Shown here: positions 27,341-39,474 of the stretch, piece after piece | How positions within the stretch are numbered: the first letter of the stretch is position 1 | Layout of the letters: each line of letters opens with the position of its first letter | NCBI RefSeq assembly: GCF_902859825.1 | Contig: NZ_CADIKB010000004.1 | Location: 225,410 to 289,409 of the forward strand | Direction: 5' to 3' | DNA from: Paraburkholderia phenoliruptrix | GTDB taxonomy: Bacteria > Pseudomonadota > Gammaproteobacteria > Burkholderiales > Burkholderiaceae | Length of the DNA stretch: 64,000 nt | Made by a program: the position numbers and the translations under genes | Notes under the pieces: model-generated | What the model was told of the DNA's origin: nothing | What the model saw: only the letters and a program-made list of their open reading frames with translations | Database searches by the model: none

Positions 27341-28594
27341 ATGGCAGAGATCAAGAACTACACGCTCAACTTCGGCCCGCAACACCCGGCAGCGCACGGC
27401 GTGCTGCGCCTCGTGCTGGAACTCGACGGCGAAGTCATTCAGCGCGCCGACCCGCATATCGGCCTTTTGCATCGCGCTACCGAGAAGCTCGCCGAAACCA
27501 AAACGTTCATCCAGTCGGTGCCGTATATGGACCGTCTCGACTACGTGTCGATGATGGTCAACGAGCACGGCTATGTGATGGCTATCGAAAAACTGCTCGG
27601 CATCGAAGTGCCGGTGCGCGCGCAGTACATTCGCGTGATGTTCGACGAAATCACGCGCGTGCTGAACCATCTGATGTGGATCGGCGCGCACGCGCTCGAC
27701 GTCGGTGCGATGGCTGTGTTCCTGTACGCGTTCCGCGAGCGGGAAGATCTGATGGACGTGTACGAAGCGGTGTCCGGTGCGCGCATGCACGCGGCGTATT
27801 ACCGTCCGGGCGGCGTCTATCGCGATCTGCCTGACGCAATGCCGCAATATAAGGCGTCGAAGATTCGCAATGCGAAGGCATTGTCGAAGATGAACGAGAA
27901 CCGTCAAGGTTCGCTGCTCGATTTCATCGACGATTTCTTCACGCGTTTCCCGACGTACGTCGACGAATACGAGACGCTGCTCACCGACAACCGTATCTGG
28001 AAACAACGTCTGGTCGGGATCGGCGTGGTCAGCCCCGAGCGCGCTTTGCAGCTCGGCATGTCCGGTGCAATGCTGCGCGGCTCGGGCGTCGAATGGGATC
28101 TGCGCAAGAAACAGCCGTACGAAGTGTACGAAAAGCTCGACTTCGACATCCCGGTCGGCGTGAACGGCGACTGCTACGACCGCTATCTGGTTCGCGTCGA
28201 GGAAATGCGCCAGTCAACGCGTATCGTGAAACAGTGCATTGAGTGGCTGCGCAAGAATCCGGGCCCTGTAATGATCGACAATCACAAGGTGGCACCGCCG
28301 TCGCGCGTGGGCATGAAGTCGAACATGGAAGAACTGATTCACCACTTCAAGCTGTTCACTGAGGGCTTCCATGTGCCGGAAGGCGAGACGTATGCCGCAG
28401 TGGAACATCCGAAGGGTGAGTTCGGTATCTATCTGATCTCGGACGGCGCGAACAAGCCGTATCGCCTCAAGATTCGCGCGCCGGGCTATGCGCACCTGTC
28501 CGCACTGGACGAAATGGCGCGCGGGCACATGATCGCCGACGCCGTGACGATCATCGGCACGCAGGACATCGTGTTCGGCGAAGTCGATCGCTAG
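27341..28594 (+). CDS. nuoD: NADH-quinone oxidoreductase subunit D
   Basis: A 417-residue 49-kDa-type subunit forming the quinone pocket with NuoB. The start [20 protein letters not shown] contains the conserved HPAAHG of the quinone-binding loop. The C-terminus DIVFGEVDR is typical of the family. A 131-bp gap without a gene separates it from nuoE. Confidence 0.97.
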   Translation: MAEIKNYTLNFGPQHPAAHGVLRLVLELDGEVIQRADPHIGLLHRATEKLAETKTFIQSVPYMDRLDYVSMMVNEHGYVMAIEKLLGIEVPVRAQYIRVMFDEITRVLNHLMWIGAHALDVGAMAVFLYAFREREDLMDVYEAVSGARMHAAYYRPGGVYRDLPDAMPQYKASKIRNAKALSKMNENRQGSLLDFIDDFFTRFPTYVDEYETLLTDNRIWKQRLVGIGVVSPERALQLGMSGAMLRGSGVEWDLRKKQPYEVYEKLDFDIPVGVNGDCYDRYLVRVEEMRQSTRIVKQCIEWLRKNPGPVMIDNHKVAPPSRVGMKSNMEELIHHFKLFTEGFHVPEGETYAAVEHPKGEFGIYLISDGANKPYRLKIRAPGYAHLSALDEMARGHMIADAVTIIGTQDIVFGEVDR

Positions 28595-28725
28595 GACGTA
28601 ATCATCGGCGCGCGCGTTCGGGTAGGTCACAAGCGCGCGTCAAGCAAAGGAACGCCGGGTCTGTCGCAGCACGAAGTGAGCGACAGGTTTTCGTTCGGTA
28701 GGAATTGAAAGAGTCGTGTCTGAAA

Positions 28726-29211
28726 ATGATCTCAGCTGAAGGCCTGAAAGAAATCGATCGTGCGATCGCGAAGTATCCCGCCGATCAGAAACAGTCCGCC
28801 GTGATGTCGGCGTTGGCCACTGCTCAGGAAGAGCATGGCTGGCTCTCGCCCGAACTCATGCAGTTCGTCGCGGACTACCTCGGCATGCCGGCTGTCGCTG
28901 TGCAGGAGGTGGCAACCTTCTACACGATGTATGAGACGTCGCCCGTCGGCAAGTACAAGATCACGCTCTGCACGAACCTGCCGTGCCAGCTCGGCCCGGA
29001 CGGCGGCTCCGACAGCGCCGCTGAATATCTGAAGCAGAAGCTCGGCATCGACTTCGGCGAAACCACGGCCGACGGCAAATTCACCTTGAAAGAAGGTGAA
29101 TGCATGGGTTCGTGCGGCGACGCGCCGGTGATGCTGGTGAATAACCATCGCATGTGCAGCTTCATGAGCCGCGAGAAGATCGACCAGCTGCTCGAGGAAC
29201 TTTCGAAATGA
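28726..29211 (+). CDS. nuoE: NADH-quinone oxidoreductase subunit E
   Basis: A 161-residue 24-kDa-type subunit holding a [2Fe-2S] cluster. Ligands are Cys82 and Cys87 (CTNLPC) and Cys126 and Cys130 (CMGSC). I use ATG 28726, which gives [18 protein letters not shown]; an upstream in-frame TTG at 28705 would add seven residues. The stop overlaps the nuoF start by four bases (ATGA). Confidence 0.95.
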   Translation: MISAEGLKEIDRAIAKYPADQKQSAVMSALATAQEEHGWLSPELMQFVADYLGMPAVAVQEVATFYTMYETSPVGKYKITLCTNLPCQLGPDGGSDSAAEYLKQKLGIDFGETTADGKFTLKEGECMGSCGDAPVMLVNNHRMCSFMSREKIDQLLEELSK

Positions 29212-30536
29212 CGTCTTTACACGATCGTCACATCAAACCGCTGATTCTCGCTGGCCTGAACGGCGACAACTGGCATCTCGAAGACTATGTGGCGCGCGGC
29301 GGTTATGCCCAGCTGCGCCGCATTCTGGAAGAAAAAATTCCGCCCGAGCAGGTGATCGCCGACGTCAAGGCGTCGGGTCTGCGCGGCCGTGGCGGTGCGG
29401 GCTTCCCGACCGGTCTGAAGTGGAGCTTCATGCCGCGTCAGTTTCCGGGGCAGAAGTACCTGGTCTGTAACTCGGACGAAGGCGAACCGGGCACGTTCAA
29501 AGACCGCGACATTCTGCGCTTCAATCCGCATTCGCTGATTGAAGGCATGGCGATCGGCGCGTACGCGATGGGCATTACGGTCGGCTACAACTATATCCAC
29601 GGCGAAATCTGGGAAGTCTACAAGCGCTTTGAAGAAGCGTTGGACGAAGCTCGCCGCGCTGGGTTCCTCGGCGAGAACATCATGGGTTCGGGCTTTTCGT
29701 TCGAACTGCATGCGCACCATGGCTATGGCGCCTACATCTGCGGCGAGGAAACGGCGCTGCTCGAATCGCTGGAAGGCAAGAAGGGCCAGCCGCGCTTCAA
29801 GCCGCCGTTCCCGGCGAGCTTCGGCGTGTACGGCAAGCCGACCACCATCAACAACACCGAGACGTTCGCCGCAGTGCCGTTCCTGCTCGCCATCGGCCCG
29901 CAGAATTACCTCGAAATCGGCAAGCCGAATAACGGCGGCACCAAGATCTTCTCGATTTCCGGCGACGTCGAACGTCCCGGCAATTACGAGGTTCCGCTCG
30001 GCACGCCGTTCGCCACGCTGATGGAACTCGCGGGCGGCATGCGCGGCGGCAGAAAGATCAAGGCGGTCATTCCCGGCGGGTCGTCGGCGCCGGTCATTCC
30101 CGGCGACATCATGATGCAGACGGACCTCGACTACGACTCGATCGCGAAGGCGGGCTCCATGCTTGGCTCCGGCGCGGTCATCGTCATGGACGAAACGCGC
30201 TGCATGGTGCGCTCGCTGCTGCGCCTGTCGTACTTTTATTACGAAGAGTCGTGCGGTCAGTGCACGCCTTGCCGTGAAGGCACGGGCTGGCTGTATCGCG
30301 TCGTGCATCGTATCGAGCATGGGCTCGGCCGTCCGGAAGACCTGGATCTGCTGAACTCTGTCGCGGAAAACATCATGGGCCGCACGATCTGCGCGCTCGG
30401 CGATGCGGCGGCCATGCCGGTTCGCGGCATGCTCAAGCACTACTGGGACGAATTCGAATATCACGTCGCTCACAAGCATTGCCTTGTCGGCGGTCATGCG
30501 GGTGCTGCGGCGGCAGCCGAAACAGTGGCGGCCTGA
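29208..30536 (+). CDS. nuoF: NADH-quinone oxidoreductase subunit F
   Basis: A 442-residue NADH-oxidising subunit with FMN and cluster N3. The glycine-rich [15 protein letters not shown] begins the FMN/NADH site near residue 62. Cluster ligands are Cys349, Cys352 and Cys355 in [11 protein letters not shown], with the fourth Cys near residue 395. ATG 29208 is chosen because it overlaps the nuoE stop; the longer in-frame reading lies inside nuoE. nuoG follows after 196 bp. Confidence 0.97.
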   Translation: MTSLHDRHIKPLILAGLNGDNWHLEDYVARGGYAQLRRILEEKIPPEQVIADVKASGLRGRGGAGFPTGLKWSFMPRQFPGQKYLVCNSDEGEPGTFKDRDILRFNPHSLIEGMAIGAYAMGITVGYNYIHGEIWEVYKRFEEALDEARRAGFLGENIMGSGFSFELHAHHGYGAYICGEETALLESLEGKKGQPRFKPPFPASFGVYGKPTTINNTETFAAVPFLLAIGPQNYLEIGKPNNGGTKIFSISGDVERPGNYEVPLGTPFATLMELAGGMRGGRKIKAVIPGGSSAPVIPGDIMMQTDLDYDSIAKAGSMLGSGAVIVMDETRCMVRSLLRLSYFYYEESCGQCTPCREGTGWLYRVVHRIEHGLGRPEDLDLLNSVAENIMGRTICALGDAAAMPVRGMLKHYWDEFEYHVAHKHCLVGGHAGAAAAAETVAA

Positions 30537-30732
30537 TCGAACTTTGGAATGAGCTTCAAAGTGAGCTTCAGATTGCCCGAGGCGCGAACCTAAAGCGCTC
30601 GGGCAAGCGCCGGGCAAGCAACGCGCCAGACAGCTACGCACCAGAACACGTCAACCACGGGATTCATTGCAGAAGCCTGCGATGAACGGGGCGAACGATT
30701 GAGCGGTAACAGGTTAAGGAAGATTGACCATC

Positions 30733-33066
30733 ATGGTTGAACTTGAAATAGACGGCAAGAAGGTAGAAGTGCCCGAAGGCAGCATGGTGATCCAGGCTGC
30801 GCATAAGGTCGACACGTACATTCCGCACTTCTGCTATCACAAGAAGCTGTCGATTGCGGCCAACTGCCGGATGTGTCTCGTCGATGTCGAAAAGATGCCG
30901 AAAGCCGTGCCCGCATGCGCGACGCCCGTCTCGGCCGGCATGGTCGTGCGCACGAAGTCGGAAAAAGCAGTGAAGGGTCAGCAATCCGTGATGGAATTCC
31001 TGCTGATCAACCATCCGCTCGATTGCCCGATCTGCGATCAGGGCGGCGAGTGTCAGTTGCAGGATCTGGCCGTGGGCTACGGCAAGTCGTCGTCGCGCTA
31101 CAGCGAAGAAAAGCGTGTGGTGTTCCACAAGAACGTCGGTCCGCTGATCTCGATGGAAGAAATGTCGCGTTGCATTCACTGCACGCGGTGTGTGCGCTTC
31201 GGCCAGGAAGTCGCCGGCGTGATGGAACTCGGCATGCTGGGCCGCGGCGAGCATTCGGAAATCACGTCGTTCGTCGGCAAGACGGTGGACTCCGAACTGT
31301 CCGGCAACATGATCGACCTGTGCCCGGTCGGCGCGCTGACCAGCAAGCCGTTCCGCTACAGCGCCCGTACGTGGGAACTGTCGCGCCGCAAGTCGGTGAG
31401 CCCGCACGATTCCGTCGGCGCAAACCTGGTGGTGCAGGTGAAGAACAACCGCGTCATGCGCGTTTTGCCGTTCGAAAACGAAGCGATCAACGAATGCTGG
31501 ATTTCGGACAAGGACCGCTTCTCGTACGAAGGCCTGAATAGTCCGGAGCGTCTCACGCAGCCCATGCTGAAGCAGGGCGGCAAGTGGGTGGAAACCGACT
31601 GGCAGACGGCGCTCGACTACGTGGTGAAGGGTCTGAAGGGCATCAAGGGCGACCACGGCGCAAACGCGCTGGCTGCGCTCGGGAGCGCCCACAGCACGGT
31701 TGAGGAACTGTTCCTGCTGAAGCAGCTGGCGCAAGCGGTCGGCACGCCTAACGTCGACTTCCGTCTGCGTCAATCGGATTTCTCGGCTCCGGTCAACGGC
31801 GCGCCGTGGCTCGGCACCACGATTGCGGACCTGTCGAATATCGACTCCGCACTCGTGATCGGTTCGGACCTGCGTCGCGATCACCCGCTCTTCGCCGCGC
31901 GCCTGCGTCAGGCCGCGAAGGGCGGCGCGAAGCTCACGCTGGTGCAAGCGAGCGGCGACGATGCGCTGATTCCGCAAGCGCAACGTATCGCCGCTGCGCC
32001 GTCGGCATGGCTTCAGGCACTGGGCGCCATCGCATCGGCGGTTTCGCAGGCGAACGGCACCGCGTTGCCGGAAGCGTTCTCCGGCGTAGAAGCCACGGAA
32101 GCCGACAAGGACGTCGCAAAGTCGCTGGCTACGGGCGAACGCCGCCTTGTGCTGCTCGGCAACGGCGCGGTGCGTCATCCGGATTTCGCGGTCATTCATG
32201 CGGCGGCGCAATGGATCGCCGACGCAACCGGCGCAACGCTCGGCTTCCTGACGGAGGCGGCGAACACGGTCGGCGCCCATCTCGTGAATGCATTGCCGGG
32301 CGAGGGCGGTCTGAACGCCCGTGAAGTGTTCGAGCAACCGCGCAAGGGCTATCTGCTGCTGAATTTCGAACCGGAATTCGACACGGCCAATCCGGTTGAG
32401 GCGCTGGCCGCACTGAAGCAGGCGGAAATGGTCGTCGTCATGTCGCCGTTCCAGACGGGCGCCGAATATGCCGACGTGCTGCTGCCCATCGCGCCGTTCA
32501 CCGAAACGGCCGGTACCTTTGTGAATGCGGAGGGCACGGTGCAGACGTTCAACGGCGTCGTGCGCCCGCTCGGCGACACGCGTCCTGCATGGAAAGTGTT
32601 GCGCGTGCTGGGCAGTCTGTTGGGCGCCTCCGGTTTCGAATACGACACGGCGGAAGAAGTGCGCACGGCGGCACTCGGCGACGGCGAACTGCAAGCGCGT
32701 CTGTCGAACCGCACGAGCGTAGCGGTTGCTCGCGGCAAGGCGGCGAAGGCAGCGGAAGGCAAGTTCGAGCGTATCGCCGACGTGCCCATTTACCACGCCG
32801 ACCCGCTGGTCCGTCGCGCCGAGTCGCTGCATCTGACCGCCGCGGCGCGCGCCGCGAACAAGGTCGGCCTGCCGGCGGCGCTGTTCGACAAACTGGGTTT
32901 GAAGGAAGGCGACGCGGTTCGCGTGCGCCAGGGCGAGCAATCGGTGCAGTTGCCGGCCGTGCGCGATGCGAATCTTGCGGAGACGGTCGTCCGCGTGTCG
33001 GCGGCTACGCCTGCCGGTGCAGCGCTGGGCAGCCTGTTCGGTGAACTGGTGGTGGAGAAGGCGTAA
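30733..33066 (+). CDS. nuoG: NADH-quinone oxidoreductase subunit G
   Basis: A 777-residue 75-kDa-type subunit. The N-terminal ferredoxin domain (HFCYHKKLSIAANCRMCLV) is followed by the CPICDQGGECQLQD segment, a CIHCTRCVRF cluster site and then a molybdopterin-oxidoreductase-like body without molybdenum chemistry. ATG 30733 is used; an in-frame TTG nine bases earlier is less likely. Its stop codon directly abuts the nuoH start. Confidence 0.96.
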   Translation: MVELEIDGKKVEVPEGSMVIQAAHKVDTYIPHFCYHKKLSIAANCRMCLVDVEKMPKAVPACATPVSAGMVVRTKSEKAVKGQQSVMEFLLINHPLDCPICDQGGECQLQDLAVGYGKSSSRYSEEKRVVFHKNVGPLISMEEMSRCIHCTRCVRFGQEVAGVMELGMLGRGEHSEITSFVGKTVDSELSGNMIDLCPVGALTSKPFRYSARTWELSRRKSVSPHDSVGANLVVQVKNNRVMRVLPFENEAINECWISDKDRFSYEGLNSPERLTQPMLKQGGKWVETDWQTALDYVVKGLKGIKGDHGANALAALGSAHSTVEELFLLKQLAQAVGTPNVDFRLRQSDFSAPVNGAPWLGTTIADLSNIDSALVIGSDLRRDHPLFAARLRQAAKGGAKLTLVQASGDDALIPQAQRIAAAPSAWLQALGAIASAVSQANGTALPEAFSGVEATEADKDVAKSLATGERRLVLLGNGAVRHPDFAVIHAAAQWIADATGATLGFLTEAANTVGAHLVNALPGEGGLNAREVFEQPRKGYLLLNFEPEFDTANPVEALAALKQAEMVVVMSPFQTGAEYADVLLPIAPFTETAGTFVNAEGTVQTFNGVVRPLGDTRPAWKVLRVLGSLLGASGFEYDTAEEVRTAALGDGELQARLSNRTSVAVARGKAAKAAEGKFERIADVPIYHADPLVRRAESLHLTAAARAANKVGLPAALFDKLGLKEGDAVRVRQGEQSVQLPAVRDANLAETVVRVSAATPAGAALGSLFGELVVEKA

Positions 33067-34131
33067 ATGAGCTTGTTCGATACGATCAACTCGGGCGGCA
33101 TCCAGCTTCTCGGTGTGGCATGGCCCACGGTGTGGGCGTTGGTGCGCATCCTGGTGGTGGCCGTCGTGATCCTGCTGTGCGTGGCTTACCTGATTCTGTG
33201 GGAGCGTAAGCTGATCGGCTGGATGCACGTGCGTCTCGGCCCGAACCGCGTCGGCCCCGCAGGTCTCTTGCAGCCGATCGCCGACGTGCTGAAGCTGTTG
33301 CTGAAAGAAGTGATTCAGCCGACCCAGGCAAGCCGCTGGATCTACATGATCGCGCCGATCATGGTGGTGGTGCCGGCCTTCGCGGTCTGGGCGGTGATTC
33401 CGTTCCAGGCGGGCGCGGTGCTCGGCGACATCAACGCAGGTCTGCTGTATGCGATCGCCATTTCGTCGATCGGCGTGTACGGCGTGATTCTGGCCGGCTG
33501 GGCGTCGAACTCGAAGTATGCGTTCCTTGGCGCCATGCGCGCCGCGGCGCAGATGGTGTCGTACGAAATTTCCATGGGCTTTGCGCTGGTCGTCGTGCTG
33601 ATGACGGCCGGTACGCTGAACCTGTCGGACATCGTCGGTTCGCAGGAACGCGGCTTTTTCGCGGCGCACGGCCTGAACTTCCTGTCGTGGAACTGGCTGC
33701 CGCTCCTGCCGATGTTCGTCGTGTACTTCATCTCGGGCATCGCCGAAACGAACCGCCATCCGTTCGACGTGGTGGAAGGTGAGTCGGAAATCGTCGCGGG
33801 TCACATGATCGACTACTCGGGCATGGCGTTCGCGCTGTTCTTCCTCGCCGAGTACATCAACATGATCGTGATCTCGGCACTGGCGTCGACGCTGTTCCTC
33901 GGCGGCTGGAGTGCGCCGTTCGGCTTCCTGTCGTTTATCCCAGGTATCTTCTGGCTCGTCCTCAAGGTTTTCCTGCTGCTGTCGGTGTTCATCTGGGCGC
34001 GTGCCACGTTTCCGCGCTACCGCTATGACCAGATCATGCGTCTCGGCTGGAAGATTTTCATTCCCGTTTGCGTGGTATGGCTGGTGGTGGTCGGCTTCTG
34101 GATCATGTCGCCGTGGAATATCTGGAAATAA
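33067..34131 (+). CDS. nuoH: NADH-quinone oxidoreductase subunit H
   Basis: A 354-residue membrane subunit at the junction of the two arms, forming part of the quinone channel. About eight membrane segments are seen. Family motifs include [19 protein letters not shown] near residues 43-62 and [19 protein letters not shown]. It has no gap to nuoG and a 15-bp gap to nuoI. Confidence 0.97.
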   Translation: MSLFDTINSGGIQLLGVAWPTVWALVRILVVAVVILLCVAYLILWERKLIGWMHVRLGPNRVGPAGLLQPIADVLKLLLKEVIQPTQASRWIYMIAPIMVVVPAFAVWAVIPFQAGAVLGDINAGLLYAIAISSIGVYGVILAGWASNSKYAFLGAMRAAAQMVSYEISMGFALVVVLMTAGTLNLSDIVGSQERGFFAAHGLNFLSWNWLPLLPMFVVYFISGIAETNRHPFDVVEGESEIVAGHMIDYSGMAFALFFLAEYINMIVISALASTLFLGGWSAPFGFLSFIPGIFWLVLKVFLLLSVFIWARATFPRYRYDQIMRLGWKIFIPVCVVWLVVVGFWIMSPWNIWK

Positions 34132-34146
34132 AGGGCGGATGAACTC

Positions 34147-34635
34147 ATGACCGCAATCCAAAACTTTTTCAAGACCTTCTTCCTGACGGAACTCGTCAAG
34201 GGCCTCGCGCTGACCGGGCGTTATACGTTCCAGCGCAAGGTCACCGTGCAGTTCCCGGAAGAGAAAACGCCCATTTCGCCGCGCTTTCGCGGACTGCATG
34301 CGCTGCGCCGTTATGAAAACGGCGAAGAGCGCTGCATCGCCTGCAAGCTGTGCGAAGCGGTGTGCCCGGCGCTCGCTATTACGATCGAGTCCGAAACGCG
34401 CGAGGACAACACGCGGCGCACCACGCGCTACGACATCGACCTGACCAAGTGCATCTTCTGCGGCTTCTGCGAAGAAAGCTGCCCGGTCGATTCGATCGTC
34501 GAGACGCACATTCTTGAGTATCACGGCGAAAAGCGCGGCGATCTGTACTTCACGAAGGAAATGCTGCTGGCCGTCGGCGATCGCTACGAAACGGAAATCG
34601 CCGCGAACAAGGCTGCCGACGCGCCGTATCGTTAA
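34147..34635 (+). CDS. nuoI: NADH-quinone oxidoreductase subunit I
   Basis: A 162-residue peripheral subunit with two [4Fe-4S] clusters, N6a and N6b. The two ferredoxin motifs are [12 protein letters not shown] and [12 protein letters not shown]. Length is standard. A 213-bp gap with a hairpin separates it from nuoJ, the widest gap within the operon. Confidence 0.97.
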   Translation: MTAIQNFFKTFFLTELVKGLALTGRYTFQRKVTVQFPEEKTPISPRFRGLHALRRYENGEERCIACKLCEAVCPALAITIESETREDNTRRTTRYDIDLTKCIFCGFCEESCPVDSIVETHILEYHGEKRGDLYFTKEMLLAVGDRYETEIAANKAADAPYR

Positions 34636-34724
34636 AGCGTCAAGTGAAGCGGTAGATGCGGCAGTCGCGCATCGAGTCAATGCAGCAGTAACACGGCCTG
34701 TTGTCGGGCCGGACGCCGCGGCGT

Positions 34725-34746
34725 GAATGCCGCGGCATGGCGCACC
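34725..34746 (+). repeat. hairpin in the nuoI-nuoJ gap
   Basis: GCCGCGGC occurs twice, at 34725-34732 and 34739-34746, six bases apart. Because the 8-mer is self-complementary, the two copies form an all-G/C stem. No T run follows, so it is not an intrinsic terminator. The surrounding gap (34636-34848) contains no gene. Confidence 0.55.
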
Positions 34747-34848
34747 TGTGCGGTTGTTCTGGCGGTTTTCACGCTGTTGTCAGCGTGCTTGCCAGATGCA
34801 CGTGCCAAAGAAAATGCCTGACGATGGCCTAACGATGAACCGGTAATC

Positions 34849-35532
34849 ATGGAATTCACGACCGTACTGTTCTACATCTTCGCGCTGCTCCTGGTGGTTT
34901 CAGGGCTGAAGGTGATCACCTCGCGCAACCCGGTGTCGTCCGCACTGTTTCTCGTGCTGGCGTTTTTCAACGCAGCCGCTATCTGGATGCTGCTGCAGGC
35001 CGAGTTCCTCGCCATCCTGCTGGTGCTGGTTTATGTGGGCGCGGTGATGGTGCTGTTCCTTTTCGTCGTGATGATGCTGGACATCAACCTCGACGTGCTG
35101 CGCAAGGACTTCAAACGCTTTGTGCCCATGGCCACGGTCGTTGGCGCGATCATCGTGCTCGAAACCGCGCTCATCCTGTGGCACGGCTACGGTGCGACGA
35201 GCACGGTGGTGCGCGACACGACCGCCGCCGCGAGCGGCATGGGCGACTGGTCGAACACCCGCCTGATCGGCAAGGTGATCTACACCGACTACATCTTCGC
35301 GTTTGAAATTGCCGGACTCGTGCTGCTGGTGGCGATTATCGCGGCCATCGCGCTGACCACGAGCCACAAGAAGGACAGCAAGCGCCAGACAATCAGCCAG
35401 CAGGTCAAGGTGCGCGCGCAGGACCGCGTGCGCGTCGTGAAGATGCCGTCGGAGAAGAGCGCGGCGACTGTCGCGGCGGAAGAGGCCGCAGCAGCGGCGG
35501 CAGCCGAATCGGCGTCTGCGAAGAACAGCTGA
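34849..35532 (+). CDS. nuoJ: NADH-quinone oxidoreductase subunit J
   Basis: A 227-residue membrane subunit with five membrane segments. The conserved third segment ([20 protein letters not shown]) includes the pi-bulge region. The last 60 residues are cytoplasmic and end in an Ala/Glu/Ser-rich tail, longer than in many NuoJ proteins. nuoK follows after 20 bp with CAGGAGATAGAA before its ATG. Confidence 0.95.
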   Translation: MEFTTVLFYIFALLLVVSGLKVITSRNPVSSALFLVLAFFNAAAIWMLLQAEFLAILLVLVYVGAVMVLFLFVVMMLDINLDVLRKDFKRFVPMATVVGAIIVLETALILWHGYGATSTVVRDTTAAASGMGDWSNTRLIGKVIYTDYIFAFEIAGLVLLVAIIAAIALTTSHKKDSKRQTISQQVKVRAQDRVRVVKMPSEKSAATVAAEEAAAAAAAESASAKNS

Positions 35533-35552
35533 GCGCACAGGAGATAGAAATC

Positions 35553-35858
35553 ATGTTGACCCTTGCCCATTACCTCGTGCTCGGCGCGATTCTCTTTGCG
35601 ATCAGCGTCGTCGGCATTTTCCTGAACCGCCGCAACGTCATCATCATCCTGATGGCGATCGAATTGATGCTGCTCGCGGTGAACACCAATTTTGTCGCCT
35701 TCTCGCATTACCTCGGCGACGTGCATGGCCAGATTTTCGTGTTTTTTGTGCTGACAGTAGCGGCAGCGGAAGCGGCGATCGGCCTCGCCATTCTGGTGAC
35801 CCTATTCCGTAGTCTCGACACGATCAATGTCGAAGATCTCGATCAGCTCAAAGGTTAA
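35553..35858 (+). CDS. nuoK: NADH-quinone oxidoreductase subunit K
   Basis: A 101-residue antiporter-like membrane subunit with three membrane segments. The conserved Glu of proton translocation is in [12 protein letters not shown], and a second conserved Glu is in [10 protein letters not shown]. Length is exact for the family. Confidence 0.97.
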   Translation: MLTLAHYLVLGAILFAISVVGIFLNRRNVIIILMAIELMLLAVNTNFVAFSHYLGDVHGQIFVFFVLTVAAAEAAIGLAILVTLFRSLDTINVEDLDQLKG

Positions 35859-35875
35859 TCTCAGGAAAAGCGGTT

Positions 35876-37945
<2,070 letters not shown>

Positions 37946-37959
37946 GGCGAGGGACACTA

Positions 37960-39450
37960 ATGCACGCTTATCCGATTCTCAGTATTGCCATCTGGTTACC
38001 GATCCTTTTCGGCCTGCTGGTTCTGGCCATCGGTTCCGACCGCAACCCGGGCCCCGCGCGCTGGATTGCATTGATCGGCTCCATCGTGAGCTTTCTCGTC
38101 ACGATTCCGCTGATCACCGGTTTTGATTCGAGCACCGCCGACCTGCAGTTCGTCGAAAAGGCGAACTGGATCGAACGATTCAGTATCACGTATCACCTGG
38201 GCGTCGACGGCATCTCGATGTGGTTCGTGGTGCTGACCGCACTGATCACCGTGATCGTCGTGATCGCCGCGTGGGAAGTCATTACGAAGAACGTCGGCCA
38301 GTACCTCGCTTCGTTCCTGATCCTGTCGGGCATCATGGTCGGCGTGTTCAGCGCGGCCGACGGCATGCTGTTCTACGTGTTCTTCGAAGCAACGCTGATT
38401 CCGATGTACATCATCATCGGCGTGTGGGGCGGGGCGAACCGCGTCTACGCGGCGTTCAAGTTCTTCCTGTACACGCTGATGGGCTCGCTGCTCATGCTGG
38501 TCGCGCTGCTCTATCTGTACATCCAGACCGGTACATTCGACCTCGCCACCTGGCAGCACGCGCAAATCGCGATGACGCCGCAGATCCTGCTGTTTATCGC
38601 GTTCTTCATGGCGTTCGCCGTGAAGGTGCCGATGTGGCCGGTGCACACGTGGTTGCCTGACGCTCACGTGGAAGCGCCGACGGGCGGCTCCGTCGTGCTG
38701 GCCGCGATCATGCTGAAGCTCGGCGCCTACGGTTTCCTGCGCTTTTCGTTGCCCATTACGCCGGACGCAAGCCACTTTCTCGCGCCGGTCGTCATCACGC
38801 TGTCGCTGATCGCCGTGATCTACATCGGTCTCGTCGCGATGGTGCAGGCCGACATGAAGAAGCTCGTCGCGTATTCGTCGATTGCGCACATGGGCTTCGT
38901 TACGCTCGGCTTCTTCATCTTCAATCAGCTCGGCGTAGAAGGCGCGATCGTGCAGATGATCTCGCACGGTTTCGTGTCGGGTGCCATGTTCCTTAGCATC
39001 GGCGTGTTGTACGACCGCATGCATTCGCGTCAGATTGCGGACTACGGCGGCGTCGTCAACGTCATGCCGAAGTTTGCGGCTTTCGTCATGCTGTTTTCGA
39101 TGGCCAATTGCGGTTTGCCGGGCACCTCGGGTTTCGTCGGCGAATTCATGGTGATTCTCGCCGCCGTCCAGTACAACTTCTGGATCGCGGCCGGCGCTGC
39201 CGTGACGCTGATCCTGGGCGCAGCCTACACGCTGTGGATGTACAAGCGCGTGTACTTCGGCGCGGTCGCCAACGACCACGTGAAGAGCCTGCTCGACATC
39301 GGCCGCCGCGAATTTTTCATGCTGGCAGTGCTCGCCGCACTGACGCTTTTCATGGGCCTGTATCCGAAGCCCTTTACCGATGTGATGCACGTATCCGTGG
39401 AAAACCTCCTCTCCCACGTTGCGCAGTCGAAGCTGCCGTTGTCTCAGTAA
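37960..39450 (+). CDS. nuoM: NADH-quinone oxidoreductase subunit M
   Basis: A 496-residue antiporter-like proton-pumping subunit with about fourteen membrane segments. The family blocks FFEATLIPMYIIIGVWGG, with the conserved Glu, and HTWLPDAHVEAPTGGSV are clear. It lies 14 bp after nuoL and 24 bp before nuoN. Confidence 0.96.
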   Translation: MHAYPILSIAIWLPILFGLLVLAIGSDRNPGPARWIALIGSIVSFLVTIPLITGFDSSTADLQFVEKANWIERFSITYHLGVDGISMWFVVLTALITVIVVIAAWEVITKNVGQYLASFLILSGIMVGVFSAADGMLFYVFFEATLIPMYIIIGVWGGANRVYAAFKFFLYTLMGSLLMLVALLYLYIQTGTFDLATWQHAQIAMTPQILLFIAFFMAFAVKVPMWPVHTWLPDAHVEAPTGGSVVLAAIMLKLGAYGFLRFSLPITPDASHFLAPVVITLSLIAVIYIGLVAMVQADMKKLVAYSSIAHMGFVTLGFFIFNQLGVEGAIVQMISHGFVSGAMFLSIGVLYDRMHSRQIADYGGVVNVMPKFAAFVMLFSMANCGLPGTSGFVGEFMVILAAVQYNFWIAAGAAVTLILGAAYTLWMYKRVYFGAVANDHVKSLLDIGRREFFMLAVLAALTLFMGLYPKPFTDVMHVSVENLLSHVAQSKLPLSQ

Positions 39451-39474
39451 CGCAGAGCGGAGGAATCAAACACC

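Noticed and set aside
30664..34680. A 1338-codon open frame on the minus strand opposite nuoG-nuoI
   Set aside because: It lies opposite nuoG, nuoH and nuoI, is extremely rich in Arg/His/Gln/Val as expected from antisense reading of GC-rich genes, and has no recognisable domain.
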